From positions 167,611 to 231,610 of the forward strand of contig JACJWN010000007.1 in assembly GCA_020637165.1 (NCBI GenBank): 64,000 nucleotides of DNA. The letters are read 5' to 3'. The stretch comes from Mycolicibacterium sp. Lineage in GTDB: Bacteria; Actinomycetota; Actinomycetes; Mycobacteriales; Mycobacteriaceae. Of this stretch, positions 38,421-47,741 are shown in pieces. The notes beneath the pieces are model-generated. The model did no database searches. It worked only from the letters and a program-made list of their open reading frames with translations, and had not been told where the DNA came from. The position numbers and the translations under genes were made by a program. Position 1 is the stretch's first letter. Each line of letters begins with the position of its first letter.

Positions 38421-38519
38421 ATGGAGCCGAGCCACAACGAGACCGAGACCGGAACCGAACTGGTCACCGAGACCCTGGTCGAAGAGGTGTCCATCGACGG
38501 GATGTGCGGAGTCTACTGA
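38421..38519 (+). CDS. mftA: mycofactocin precursor peptide
   Basis: 32 aa. The conserved C-terminal core is complete: residues after [11 protein letters not shown] end in CGVY, so the Val-Tyr pair that becomes the cofactor is present. The acidic N-terminal part is the leader recognised by MftB. GAAAGGGG lies 9 nt before the ATG. Below normal ORF-calling size, but unambiguous by motif and by its place directly ahead of mftB and mftC. Confidence 0.96.
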   Translation: MEPSHNETETGTELVTETLVEEVSIDGMCGVY

Positions 38520-38532
38520 TCGACCTCTCGCT

Positions 38533-38796
38533 GTGATCGAAACGTCATTGGGCTGGCGGCTGCACCCTCAGGTGGCGGTGCGCCCCGAGCCGTTCGGGGC
38601 GCTGCTCTACCACTTCGGCACCCGTCGGCTGTCCTTCCTCAAGAACCGCACCATCGCCGCCGTCGTGGAATCGCTGGCCGAACACCCCGATGTGCGCTCG
38701 GCGCTGAGCGCAGCCGGCGTCGACCCGGCCGACGAGGCCCCGTACCTGCAGGCCCTCGGTGTGCTGGCCGACTCGCAGATGCTGGTGCCCGCGTGA
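38533..38796 (+). CDS. mftB: mycofactocin peptide chaperone (RiPP recognition element)
   Basis: 87 aa from GTG 38533. The small winged-helix RRE fold is seen in LGWRLHPQVAVRPEPFGALL, FGTRRLSFLKNRTIAAVVES and an Ala-rich helix near the end. MftB binds the MftA leader and presents it to MftC. There is no good ribosome-binding site, and only 13 nt separate it from the mftA stop, so translation may depend on mftA. The stop overlaps the mftC start (GTGA). Confidence 0.93.
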   Translation: MIETSLGWRLHPQVAVRPEPFGALLYHFGTRRLSFLKNRTIAAVVESLAEHPDVRSALSAAGVDPADEAPYLQALGVLADSQMLVPA

Positions 38797-39950
38797 GCGC
38801 CCCGACCCGGGTTCCGCGCCTCGTCGAGCAGTTCGAGCGCGGTCTGGACGCCCCCATCTGCCTGACCTGGGAGCTCACCTACGCCTGCAACCTGGCCTGT
38901 GTGCACTGCCTGTCCTCCTCGGGCAAGCGCGATCCGCGGGAGCTGAGCACCGAGCAGTGCATGGCGATCATCGACGAACTCGAGCGCATGCAGGTGTTCT
39001 ACGTCAACATCGGCGGCGGCGAGCCGACCGTGCGCCCCGACTTCTGGGAGCTGGTCGACTACGCCACCGCCCACCACGTCGGGGTGAAGTTCTCCACCAA
39101 CGGACTGCGCATCACCCCGCAGGTGGCCGAGCGTCTCGCCGCCGGCGACTACGTCGATGTGCAGATCTCGCTGGACGGCGCCACCGCCGAGGTCAACGAC
39201 GCGGTGCGCGGCCGGGGATCGTTCGCGATGGCCATCCGGGCGCTGGAGAACCTGGCCGCCGCCGGTTTCGCCGACCCCAAGATCTCGGTGGTGGTCACCC
39301 GCCACAACGTCGGCCAGCTCGACGACTTCCAGGCCCTGGCGCAGCGATACGGGGCCACCCTGCGGATCACCCGGCTGCGCCCGTCGGGCCGCGGCGCCGA
39401 CGTGTGGGACGACCTGCACCCGACCCGCGAGCAGCAGAAGGGCCTCTACGACTGGCTGGTGGCCCACGGGGAGCGGGTGCTGACCGGCGACTCGTTCTTC
39501 CACCTCGCCGGCCTCGGCGCGCCCGGCGCGCTTGCCGGGCTGAACATGTGCGGTGCAGGCCGGGTGGTGTGCCTGATCGACCCGGTCGGCGACGTCTACG
39601 CCTGCCCGTTCGCCATCCACGAGAAGTTCCTCGCCGGCAACGTCTGCGACGGCGGGTTCGCCGAGGTCTGGCGGAATTCCGAGCTGTTCACCGAGCTGCG
39701 CCGGCCCCAGTCGGCCGGCGCCTGCGGCAGTTGCGGGCACTACGACAGCTGCCGCGGCGGCTGCATGGCCGCGAAGTTCTTCACCGGGCTTCCCATCGAC
39801 GGCCCGGACCCGGAGTGCGTGCAGGGTTATGGGGAGCCGGCGCTGGCCGCCGACCGCGACAAGCCCCGTCCCCGCGTCGACCACTCCCGGACGGTGCTGC
39901 TCAAGTTGGACCGCCCACCCGCCCGGCCCTGCAACGAAAGCCCGGTCTAG
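38793..39950 (+). CDS. mftC: mycofactocin radical SAM maturase
   Basis: 385 aa. The radical SAM cluster site is CNLACVHC (Cx3Cx2C, about residues 30-37); the C-terminal SPASM domain supplies further cysteines in LNMCGAGRVVC, YACPF and CGSCGHYDSCRGGCM. MftC oxidatively decarboxylates the C-terminal Tyr of MftA and then cross-links it to the neighbouring Val. GTG start in a GTGA overlap with mftB. Confidence 0.97.
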   Translation: MSAPTRVPRLVEQFERGLDAPICLTWELTYACNLACVHCLSSSGKRDPRELSTEQCMAIIDELERMQVFYVNIGGGEPTVRPDFWELVDYATAHHVGVKFSTNGLRITPQVAERLAAGDYVDVQISLDGATAEVNDAVRGRGSFAMAIRALENLAAAGFADPKISVVVTRHNVGQLDDFQALAQRYGATLRITRLRPSGRGADVWDDLHPTREQQKGLYDWLVAHGERVLTGDSFFHLAGLGAPGALAGLNMCGAGRVVCLIDPVGDVYACPFAIHEKFLAGNVCDGGFAEVWRNSELFTELRRPQSAGACGSCGHYDSCRGGCMAAKFFTGLPIDGPDPECVQGYGEPALAADRDKPRPRVDHSRTVLLKLDRPPARPCNESPV

Positions 39951-39952
39951 AG

Positions 39953-41149
39953 ATGGCACGTGACACCTGGTTCGAGACCGTCGCCGTGGCGCAGCAGCGC
40001 GCCAAGAAGCGCCTACCCAAGGCCGTCTACCAGGCACTGCTGGCCGGCAGCGAAAAGGGGCTGACCTACTCCGACAACGTCGAGGCGTTCGCCGAACTGG
40101 GCTTCGCCCCGCACGTCATCGGAGCCACCGAGAAGCGCGACTTGGCCACCACCGTGCTGGGCCAGGACATCGCGATGCCGGTGCTGATCTCCCCGACCGG
40201 GGTCCAGGCGGTCGACCCGGACGGCGAGGTGGCCGTCGCCCGCGCCGCCGCCGCCCGCGGCATCGCGATGGGCCTGTCGTCCTTCGCCAGCAAGCCCGTC
40301 GAAGAGGTCGTCGCCGCCAACCCCAAGACCCTCTTCCAGATCTACTGGCTCGGCGGCCGCGACGCGATCGCCGAACGCGTCGAGCGGGCGCGGGCCGCCG
40401 GTGCGGTGGGCCTCATCGTCACCACCGACTGGAGTTTCTCCCACGGCCGGGACTGGGGCAGCCCCAAGATCCCCGAGCAGATGGACCTGCGCACCGTCGT
40501 GAAGATGTCCCCGCAGGGTCTGGTCCGGCCGAGCTGGTTTCTGCAGTGGGCCAAGACCTTTCGCCCGCCGGGACTGTCGGTGCCCAACCAGGGCCGGCGC
40601 GGCGAGCCGGGCCCGGGCTTCTTCCAGGCCTACGGCGAGTGGATGGGCACACCCCCGCCGACCTGGGCGGACATCGCCTGGTTGCGGGAGATGTGGGGCG
40701 GGCCGTTCATGCTCAAGGGCGTCATGCGCGTCGATGACGCCCGCCGCGCGGTGGACGCCGGCGTCTCGGCGATCTCGGTGTCCAACCACGGCGGGAACAA
40801 CCTCGACGGGACCCCGGCCAGCATCCGGGCCCTGCCGCCGATCGCCGAGGCCGTCGGCGATCAGGTCGAGGTGCTGCTCGACGGGGGTATCCGCCGCGGC
40901 AGCGACGTGGTCAAGGCGCTGGCGCTCGGCGCCCGGGCGGTGATGATCGGCCGCGCCTACCTGTGGGGTCTGGCCGCCGCAGGTCAGGCCGGGGTGGAGA
41001 ACGTGCTGGACATCCTGCACGGGGGTATCGACTCGGCGCTGCGCGGGCTGGCCAAGGCCGGCGTCGCCGACCTGAGTCCCGAGGATGTTCTGGTACCGCC
41101 CGGATTCACCCGAACACTCGGCGCTGCTGTGGCTACCATCGCCGAGTGA
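39953..41149 (+). CDS. mftD: pre-mycofactocin synthase (FMN-dependent lactate-dehydrogenase-type)
   Basis: 398 aa, ATG 2 nt after the mftC stop. Features of the FMN alpha-hydroxyacid oxidase family: MPVLISPTGVQA, IYWLGGRD, the active-site VSNHGGNNLDGTPAS (catalytic His) and VLLDGGIRRGSDVVKALALG phosphate-binding region. In this pathway it oxidatively deaminates the AHDP intermediate to give the redox-active alpha-keto product pre-mycofactocin. Formerly named lldD1. Its stop overlaps the mftE start (GTGA). Confidence 0.96.
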   Translation: MARDTWFETVAVAQQRAKKRLPKAVYQALLAGSEKGLTYSDNVEAFAELGFAPHVIGATEKRDLATTVLGQDIAMPVLISPTGVQAVDPDGEVAVARAAAARGIAMGLSSFASKPVEEVVAANPKTLFQIYWLGGRDAIAERVERARAAGAVGLIVTTDWSFSHGRDWGSPKIPEQMDLRTVVKMSPQGLVRPSWFLQWAKTFRPPGLSVPNQGRRGEPGPGFFQAYGEWMGTPPPTWADIAWLREMWGGPFMLKGVMRVDDARRAVDAGVSAISVSNHGGNNLDGTPASIRALPPIAEAVGDQVEVLLDGGIRRGSDVVKALALGARAVMIGRAYLWGLAAAGQAGVENVLDILHGGIDSALRGLAKAGVADLSPEDVLVPPGFTRTLGAAVATIAE

Positions 41150-41847
41150 CCGTTCGGAGAGGACTGGGGGAGCGCACGTCTGCGCAGCTGTCCGGCACGG
41201 CTGTCACGCTGCTCGTCCCGGTGGGCTCGACCGAACAGCACGGGCCACATCTCCCACTGGACACCGACACCCGGATCGCCGTGGCCGTCGCCGGCCGGGT
41301 CGCCGCCGATCTCGGCCACCTGCCGGCGCCGGCCATCGCCTACGGTTCCTCCGGCGAGCACCAGGGATTCCCCGGCACCGTCTCCATCGGCACCGAGGCG
41401 CTGAGCACCCTGCTCCTCGAGTACGGCAGGTCGGCCTGCCACTGGGCCGCCCGCCTGGTATTCGTCAACGGCCACGGCGGTAACACCGAGGCCCTGCGCA
41501 CGGCCACCGGCCTGCTGCGCGCCGAGGGCCGGGACGCGGCGTGGTGCAGTTGCTCCGCCCCCGGCGGCGACGCCCACGCCGGGCACACCGAAACCTCGGT
41601 GCTGCTGCACCTCTCGCCCCGGCTGGTGCGCCCCGAGCGCGCCGGGCCGGGCAACACCGAGCCGCTGGCCGAGCTCATGCCCAGGCTCCGGGCCGGCGGG
41701 GTCGCCGCGGTGAGCCGATCGGGTGTGCTGGGCGATCCCAGCACCGCCACCGCGGCGGCGGGGGAGACGATCCTGGCCGCGATGGTCTCCGACTGCGCCG
41801 GTCGCATCCGGCGGTGGACCCCGGACCGCGGCGGGATGCTGACATGA
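41146..41847 (+). CDS. mftE: mycofactocin peptidase (creatininase family)
   Basis: 233 aa, GTG start. Metal-site motifs of the creatininase fold: [35 protein letters not shown] and [10 protein letters not shown]. MftE releases the modified Val-Tyr dipeptide (AHDP) from processed MftA. It overlaps both neighbours by 4 nt, so production is coupled to mftD and mftF. Confidence 0.95.
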   Translation: MTVRRGLGERTSAQLSGTAVTLLVPVGSTEQHGPHLPLDTDTRIAVAVAGRVAADLGHLPAPAIAYGSSGEHQGFPGTVSIGTEALSTLLLEYGRSACHWAARLVFVNGHGGNTEALRTATGLLRAEGRDAAWCSCSAPGGDAHAGHTETSVLLHLSPRLVRPERAGPGNTEPLAELMPRLRAGGVAAVSRSGVLGDPSTATAAAGETILAAMVSDCAGRIRRWTPDRGGMLT

Positions 41848-43256
41848 CCGGGGACCGCCTGCCGGACGGCTTCGCGGTCCGGATCGACCGCCGCGTGCGC
41901 ACCCTGGGCGCCGGATCGGCCCTGCTGGGCGGATCGCCCACCCGGCTGCTGCGGCTGGCCCCGGCGGCCCAGGCCATGATGGCCGGCGACCGTCTGGAGG
42001 TCAGCGACGCCGTCAGCGCGGACCTGGCCCGCACCCTGCTGGACACCGGGGTGGCCCACCCGCGCCCGGCCGGCGGCCCGTCCTACCTCGACGTCACCGT
42101 GGTGATCCCGGTGCGGGACAACTTCGCCGGGTTGCACCGTCTGGTGATGGCGCTGCGCGGGCTGCGGGTGGTGATCGTCGACGACGGGTCGGCCACCCCG
42201 GTGCGCTCGGACTGGTTCGCCAACGCGCCGTGCGAGATCGAGGTGGTGCGCCACGAGCGCAGCCGGGGGCCCGCGGCCGCCCGCAACACCGGGCTGGCCC
42301 GATGCCGCACCGAGTTCGTGGCGTTCCTGGACTCCGACGTGCTACCCCGGCGGGGCTGGCTGGAGTCCCTGCTCGGCCATTTCTGCGACCCGACGGTGGC
42401 GCTGGTGGCTCCCCGGATCGTCGCGCTGCACGCCGGGGAGACGGCGGTCGGCCGCTACGAGGCGGCCCGCTCCACCCTCGACCTCGGCGAACGGGAGGCG
42501 CCGGTGGTGCCCTACGGGCCGGTGTCCTACGTGCCCAGCGCCGCGATCGTGTGCCGGCGTTCGGCGGTCCTGGAGGTCGGTGGGTTCGACGAGTCCCTGC
42601 ACTCCGGCGAGGACGTCGATCTGTGCTGGCGGCTGGTGGAGTGCGGCTCGCGGCTGCGGTACGAGCCGGTTGCGATGGTCGCCCATGACCACCGGTCGAA
42701 GTTGGTGCCGTGGATGTACCGCCGGGCCTTCTACGGCGGGTCGGCGGCGCCGCTGTCCAGCCGTCACCCGGACAACAGCGCGCCCCTGGTGATCCCACTG
42801 TGGAGCCTGCTGACCTGGGCCTCGCTGGCGACCGGTTCGGTGCCGGGGGTGCTGGCCGGCGCCGTCTTCGCCGGGCTCTACACCCGGCGGGTGGCCGGCG
42901 CGGTGCGCAACACCGGCGTCAGGGCCTCAGACGTCGCCGCGCTGGCGGCCCGCGGGCTCGGCAGCGGCGCCCTGCAACTGTCGGAGGCCGTCTGCCGGCC
43001 CTACTGGCCGGTGGCGCTGGCCGCGGCGGTGGTGTCGCGCCGCGCCCGGCGGGCGGTCGCGGCCGCGGCGGTGATCGACGCCGCGCAGAACTGGATCACC
43101 CGCAAGCCCGCCCCGGACGAGGCCGGCCGCCACATCGGTCCGCTGGCCTACATGGCGCTCAAACGGCTCGACGACATCTCCTACGGGGCCGGGCTCTGGG
43201 CGGGCGTCATCCGGGAGCGCACCCTGCGTCCGCTGCGCCCGGACATCAAGGGCTGA
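41844..43256 (+). CDS. mftF: mycofactocin family 2 glycosyltransferase
   Basis: 470 aa, ATG in an ATGA overlap with mftE. After an MftB-like N-terminal segment, the GT2 catalytic domain begins at [17 protein letters not shown]; metal and donor motifs are VIVDDGS and [17 protein letters not shown], with [17 protein letters not shown] as the acceptor-side ED motif. Hydrophobic segments follow in the C-terminal third. The family member adds beta-1,4-glucose units to mycofactocin, giving the oligoglycosylated coenzyme. Confidence 0.94.
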   Translation: MTGDRLPDGFAVRIDRRVRTLGAGSALLGGSPTRLLRLAPAAQAMMAGDRLEVSDAVSADLARTLLDTGVAHPRPAGGPSYLDVTVVIPVRDNFAGLHRLVMALRGLRVVIVDDGSATPVRSDWFANAPCEIEVVRHERSRGPAAARNTGLARCRTEFVAFLDSDVLPRRGWLESLLGHFCDPTVALVAPRIVALHAGETAVGRYEAARSTLDLGEREAPVVPYGPVSYVPSAAIVCRRSAVLEVGGFDESLHSGEDVDLCWRLVECGSRLRYEPVAMVAHDHRSKLVPWMYRRAFYGGSAAPLSSRHPDNSAPLVIPLWSLLTWASLATGSVPGVLAGAVFAGLYTRRVAGAVRNTGVRASDVAALAARGLGSGALQLSEAVCRPYWPVALAAAVVSRRARRAVAAAAVIDAAQNWITRKPAPDEAGRHIGPLAYMALKRLDDISYGAGLWAGVIRERTLRPLRPDIKG

Positions 43257-43267
43257 GGAAGCGGCGG

Positions 43268-44674
43268 GTGGGCGCTGACGTCGTGATCGTCGGTGCCGGC
43301 AGCGCGGGATCCGTTCTGGCCGAACGGTTGTCCGCCGACCCGGCCTGCCGGGTCACGGTGCTGGAGGCCGGCCCGGCCCGGACCGCCCCGGCGATCCGCG
43401 CGCTCACCGACCCGGCCGATCGGTTGCCGGTCGAACCCGCCAGCCCGGTGGCCTGGCGGTATCGCACCGCCCTGACCGAGCACCCGCGGACCGCCGCGGA
43501 GATCGTCCGGGGCCGCTGTGTGGGCGGCTCCGGGGCGATCAACGGGGGCTATTTCTGCCGGGCGCTGCCCGCCGACTTCGACGAGTACCCGGTGCCCGGC
43601 TGGTCCTGGGCCGACGTCGAACCGCACTACCGCGCCATCGCCACCGACCGGGACTTCCCCGACCCCCGCGGCGGCGGCCCGATCCCGATCCGGCGGGTCT
43701 TGTCCGCGGACGCCCCGGCCCGGGGGGCCCTCTCCACGGGGGCGTTCGTCGGTGCCGCCGTCGACGCCGGGTTCCGCTGGCTGCCCGACCTCAATGCCAC
43801 CCCGGCCGGTCCAAGCCCCCCGCCCGGGGTGGGTGCGGTGCCGTTGAACATCGCCGGCGGGGTCCGAGTGGGTCCGGGCGCGGCGTTCCTGGAACCCGCG
43901 CTGGGGCGGCCGAACCTGACCGTGCTCACCGACACCCGGGCCACCCGGGTGCGGATCGCCGCCGGCCGCGCGGTCGGGGTCGACCTCACCGGGCCGGATG
44001 GACCCGGGCGCCTCGATGCGCACCGGGTGGTGCTCTCGGCGGGGGCGCTGGAATCCGCCCACCTGCTGATGCTCTCCGGGGTGGGTCCGGCCGGGGCCCT
44101 CGCCGCACTGGGAATCCGGGTGCTGGCGGACCTGCCCGTCGGGGTGCGCTGCCGGGATCACCCGGAGTGGCTGCTGCCCACCGGCTGGGCGCCGTCGCCC
44201 GGGCATCCGGTGCTGGAGGCGGTGCTGGTCACCGGAGCCCTGGAGATCCGGCCGTACACCACCGGCTTCGGCGCGGGCACGACGAGCATCGGGGTGGCGC
44301 TGATGCGGCCCGGATCCCGTGGCCGGGTGTCGCTGGTCTCGGCCGATCCGGCGGTGCCGCCGTCGATCGAGCACCGTTACGACGGCGACCCCGCCGATGG
44401 CGCCGCACTGCGTGAGGGCTGCGAGTCCGTGGCCGAGGTCCTCGGCGGCGTCACCGAACTGGGCGAGCCGTCCTGGTCCACCTCGCAGCATTTGTGCGGC
44501 ACCGCGCCGATGGGCACCGGCGAGGACGCCGTCGTCGACCCGAGGTGTCGTGTGCTCGGCGTGGACGGCCTGTGGGTGGTGGACGCCTCGGTACTGCCGA
44601 GCATCCCGGGCCGGGGTCCGCACGCCACCGTGGCGATGCTCGGCCACCGCGCCGCGGAGTTCATCCGGGCCTGA
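43268..44674 (+). CDS. mftG: mycofactocin-associated GMC flavoprotein
   Basis: 468 aa from GTG 43268, with GAGGAAGCGG upstream. FAD-binding VVIVGAGSAGSVLAERLS at the N-terminus, GMC signature GRCVGGSGAINGGYFCRALP, and the C-terminal active-site region HLCGTAPMG ... VVDASVLPSIPGRGPHATV, in which the usual His-Asn pair is partly altered. In M. smegmatis MftG is reported to pass electrons from reduced mycofactocin to the respiratory chain. Last gene of the mft operon. Confidence 0.94.
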   Translation: MGADVVIVGAGSAGSVLAERLSADPACRVTVLEAGPARTAPAIRALTDPADRLPVEPASPVAWRYRTALTEHPRTAAEIVRGRCVGGSGAINGGYFCRALPADFDEYPVPGWSWADVEPHYRAIATDRDFPDPRGGGPIPIRRVLSADAPARGALSTGAFVGAAVDAGFRWLPDLNATPAGPSPPPGVGAVPLNIAGGVRVGPGAAFLEPALGRPNLTVLTDTRATRVRIAAGRAVGVDLTGPDGPGRLDAHRVVLSAGALESAHLLMLSGVGPAGALAALGIRVLADLPVGVRCRDHPEWLLPTGWAPSPGHPVLEAVLVTGALEIRPYTTGFGAGTTSIGVALMRPGSRGRVSLVSADPAVPPSIEHRYDGDPADGAALREGCESVAEVLGGVTELGEPSWSTSQHLCGTAPMGTGEDAVVDPRCRVLGVDGLWVVDASVLPSIPGRGPHATVAMLGHRAAEFIRA

Positions 44675-44680
44675 CGCTGC

Positions 44681-44742
44681 CGCGAGCGTGCGGGTGGTGC
44701 TCACTGGAGCGGCGTGTCGGCGTGCCGACACGCACCCTCGCG
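44681..44742. terminator. double hairpin between convergent mftG and P450 genes
   Basis: Inner arms GCGTGTCGGC / GCCGACACGC (perfect, 10 bp) lie within outer arms CGCGAGCGTGCG / CGCACCCTCGCG (11 of 12). It has no U-tract; position and symmetry suggest a bidirectional terminator, distinct in sequence from the GAGCAGACG family. Confidence 0.55.
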
Positions 44743-44747
44743 CCCAA

Positions 44748-46010
44748 TCAGGACAGGGTGACCCGGATCGGCAGGTGCTTGAGCCCGCCGACGAACGTGG
44801 TGGCCATATGCTCGGGCTTGCCGGCCAGCTCGATGCTCTTGATCCGCGGGATGAGCTCGGAGAAGAAGCTGTTCATCTCCATCCGGGCCAGCGCCGCCCC
44901 CAGGCAGAAGTGCACCCCGTAGCCGAAGGACAGGTGCTTGTTCGGGTCGCGGCCGACGTCGAAGCGCATCGGGTCGGTGAAGATGTCCTCGTCGCGGTTG
45001 GCCGAGACGTAGCTCAGCAGCACGGCCTCGCCCTTGGCGATCGGAACCCCGCGCACCTCGGTGTCGGCCTGCGCGGTGCGCATGAACTCCTTGACCGGCA
45101 CCACCCAGCGGATCATCTCCTCGACCGCGGTGCCCATCAGTGACGGGTCGGCCTGCAGGCGGGCCAGCTGGTCGGGGTTCTGCAGCAACGCCAGCAGCCC
45201 GCCGGCAATGCCGGCGCTGGTGGTGTCGTGCCCGGCGCTGGCCACGATCACGTAGTAGGACAGCGTGTCCATATCGCTCATCGGCTCGCCGTTGATCCTG
45301 GCGTTGGCGATCGCCGAGGCGAGGTCCTCGGTGGGGTGCTCCCGGCGCGAGGCGGTCAGCGCCGAGAAGTAGTTGAAGAAGTCCAGCAGCACCGCCAGCA
45401 TGTCGTCGACCCCGCCGCCGCGCTGCATCTCCTCGTCGTTGCCGCCGAACATCTCCTGGGTGAGCTTGAGCATCCGGGGGAAGTCCGACTCCGGCAGGCC
45501 CAGCAGCGTGAGGATCATGTACAGCGGGTAGTTGACCGCGATCTCCTGGGCGAAGTCCAGCTCGGGACCCTTCTCGGCCATCTTGTCGACCCAGATCTTG
45601 GCCAGCTCGTCGCTGCGTTCCTTCAGCGCCCGCAACACCTTCGGCCGGAACCAGTCCGCGCCGACCTTGCGGATGTCCCGGTGGTGCGGGTCGTCCATGT
45701 GGATCAGCGTGCGCAGGCCGGTGCCGGCCTCGATATCGCGCATCAGCGCGTCATCGGCTTCGGTGATGGCCAGCAGTGGGCGGGGGAAGTTGGTGAACAG
45801 GTCGTTCTGCCGCTCGATGTCCATGATGTCGGCGTGCTTGGTGATCGCCCAGAACGGCCGGTAATCGGGCACCTCGACCCAGGCCACCGGCGCGTTTCGA
45901 CGCAGGTGCGCCAGTTTCTCGTGCAACCTCGCCTCGTCGGTGTAGGCCTGCGGGTCGGCCAGCACCCGCGCGGCGGGGTCGGAGATCCGGTGGTCGGTCG
46001 GTGCGCTCAT
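44748..46010 (-). CDS. cytochrome P450
   Basis: 420 aa, ATG with AGGAG 7 nt upstream. The I-helix oxygen-activation motif is SAGHDTTSAG, the K-helix EEMIRW (ExxR), and the heme-thiolate loop FGYGVHFCLGAALAR. It is a soluble bacterial class I P450 that needs a ferredoxin and a reductase; the flavoprotein at 36.5 kb could serve, though no ferredoxin gene is close. The substrate and CYP family number cannot be assigned by eye; some resemblance to steroid or terpene hydroxylases is only general. Confidence 0.92.
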   Translation of the reverse strand: MSAPTDHRISDPAARVLADPQAYTDEARLHEKLAHLRRNAPVAWVEVPDYRPFWAITKHADIMDIERQNDLFTNFPRPLLAITEADDALMRDIEAGTGLRTLIHMDDPHHRDIRKVGADWFRPKVLRALKERSDELAKIWVDKMAEKGPELDFAQEIAVNYPLYMILTLLGLPESDFPRMLKLTQEMFGGNDEEMQRGGGVDDMLAVLLDFFNYFSALTASRREHPTEDLASAIANARINGEPMSDMDTLSYYVIVASAGHDTTSAGIAGGLLALLQNPDQLARLQADPSLMGTAVEEMIRWVVPVKEFMRTAQADTEVRGVPIAKGEAVLLSYVSANRDEDIFTDPMRFDVGRDPNKHLSFGYGVHFCLGAALARMEMNSFFSELIPRIKSIELAGKPEHMATTFVGGLKHLPIRVTLS

Positions 46011-46038
46011 AGGGTCTCCTGTGCGGTCGCCGAGAAAA

Positions 46039-46055
46039 ACTTGACGGGTGTCAGT
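46039..46055. promoter_or_regulatory. candidate operator upstream of the P450 gene
   Basis: ACTTGACGGGTGTCAGT contains TGAC-N4-GTCA symmetry and lies 29 nt ahead of the P450 start, in the divergent region shared with the esterase. The form suits a TetR-type regulator, but none is encoded next to it. Confidence 0.35.
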
Positions 46056-46142
46056 TTCAGAGTATCCAACCCCGGCCCGATGGGTGGTGCAAGAGCCTTA
46101 GGTCAACGGCCGCGCCGTGCGCCCGCGCGTAGGCTCGCCTGC

Positions 46143-47729
46143 GTGTGGCCGCATGAAGTCTCCCCCGTGATCCGCTGGGTGGCCGTATCGCTGCTGCTCG
46201 CGCTGACAGTGAGTGGGTGCGGGCCGGCCACATCCGCCACACCCGCCGACCCGGCCGTGGTCGCCACGACGAACGGTCCGGTGCGCGGCGCGGTGGGGGC
46301 CGGTTTCCGGATCTTCCAGGGCATCCCCTACGCGGCCGCGCCGACCGGGGAACTGCGCTGGCGCCCGCCGGTGGCCCCGGTGCCGTGGCGGTCGGTGCGC
46401 GACGCCGTCGCCCCCGGGCTCCGGTGCATCCAGGACGTTCGGGTCGACCCGGATTTCGGCCGGCCCACCAGCGAGGACTGTCTGAACCTCACGGTCTGGA
46501 CACCGGCCGGCGCCGAGCCGAAGTCGCCGCGGCCGGTGATGGTGTGGATCCACGGCGGCGGGTTCCTCAACGGCAGCTCCGATATCTACAACTCCCGCTG
46601 GCTGGCCACCCGAGGTGACCTCGTCGTCGTCACGGTCAACTACCGGCTCGGCGCGCTGGGCTTCCTGGCCCATCCCGCGCTGGCCGACGGCGCCGAGCCG
46701 GGCAACTACGGCCTGGCCGATCAGCAGGCCGCACTGCGCTGGGTGCGCAAGAACATCGCCGCTTTCGGCGGCGATCCGGCCAAGGTCACCATCGTGGGGG
46801 AGTCGGCCGGGGCGATGTCGGTGTGCGACCACCTGGTCTCCCCGGAGTCGCACGGGCTGTTCCGGGCGGCGATCATGCAGAGCGGCCCGTGCCAGGCCCA
46901 GGCGAGCCTGCCCGCCGCCGAGCGGATCAGCGTCGACTATGCCGCCCGGGCCGGGTGCGCCGAGTTGGCCTCGGCGGCGCGCTGTCTGCGCGCCCTGCCC
47001 GCGGACCGGCTGACCGGTGGACCGGCGTATTTCCGGATCGGCGCCAACAAGCTCTCGGGTCCGGTCACCGGAACCCAGCGCCTGCCCGCCGCTCCGCCCA
47101 CGGCGGCGGCCCGGGGTGCCACCGCCCGGGTCCCGGTGCTGATCGGCAACACCGCCGACGAGTTCACCCTGTTCGTGGCGCTGACCTACCTCCGCGACAA
47201 AGGACTGGCCCCGTACCGCACGCTGCTGACCGACACCTTCGGCAGCCAGGCGCCGGCGGTGGCGGCCCGGTATCCGCTGAGCCGCTATGACGGCAGCGAG
47301 GGGCTGGCCTACGCGGCGGCGGTCACCGACGGGGTGTTCGCCTGCCCGATCGACACCCTGGCCGCCGAACTGGCCCGCCGCGTCCCGGTGTACGCCTACG
47401 AGTTCAACGACCGCCACGCCCCGGCGCCCGATCCGCTGCGCCGGACGCCCTTCGCCCCCGGGGCCGGGCATGCCCTGGAGTTGCGCTACCTGTTCGACAT
47501 GGGCGGCGCCCCGCCGCTAGACGCCGCTCAGCGGGCGCTGTCGGAGGAGATGATCGCCTACTGGAGCCGGTTCGTGGCCACCGGCGCCCCCGACGTTCCG
47601 GGCGAACTCGAATGGCCGAGGCTCGATCCGGAACGCCCCGAGAGGATGTCCCTGCAGACGGGCCGCTCGGTCATCACGGCGGACTTCGCCGACCGGCACC
47701 AGTGCGGGTTCTGGGATTCGCTGGGCTGA
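46143..47729 (+). CDS. lipoprotein type-B carboxylesterase
   Basis: 528 aa from GTG 46143; GTG 46167 would still leave a full signal. The lipobox TVSG-C follows a hydrophobic core, so the enzyme should be anchored outside the membrane. Type-B carboxylesterase signatures: FQGIPYAAAP, SEDCLNLTVWTP, WIHGGGF (oxyanion hole), nucleophile TIVGESAGAMS (Ser221), an acid in NTADEFTLF and His in APGAGHALELRYLF. Most relatives in mycobacteria lack a lipid anchor; the ester substrate is unknown. Divergent from the P450 gene. Confidence 0.88.
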   Translation: MWPHEVSPVIRWVAVSLLLALTVSGCGPATSATPADPAVVATTNGPVRGAVGAGFRIFQGIPYAAAPTGELRWRPPVAPVPWRSVRDAVAPGLRCIQDVRVDPDFGRPTSEDCLNLTVWTPAGAEPKSPRPVMVWIHGGGFLNGSSDIYNSRWLATRGDLVVVTVNYRLGALGFLAHPALADGAEPGNYGLADQQAALRWVRKNIAAFGGDPAKVTIVGESAGAMSVCDHLVSPESHGLFRAAIMQSGPCQAQASLPAAERISVDYAARAGCAELASAARCLRALPADRLTGGPAYFRIGANKLSGPVTGTQRLPAAPPTAAARGATARVPVLIGNTADEFTLFVALTYLRDKGLAPYRTLLTDTFGSQAPAVAARYPLSRYDGSEGLAYAAAVTDGVFACPIDTLAAELARRVPVYAYEFNDRHAPAPDPLRRTPFAPGAGHALELRYLFDMGGAPPLDAAQRALSEEMIAYWSRFVATGAPDVPGELEWPRLDPERPERMSLQTGRSVITADFADRHQCGFWDSLG

Positions 47730-47741
47730 CCGGGCAGCAGA

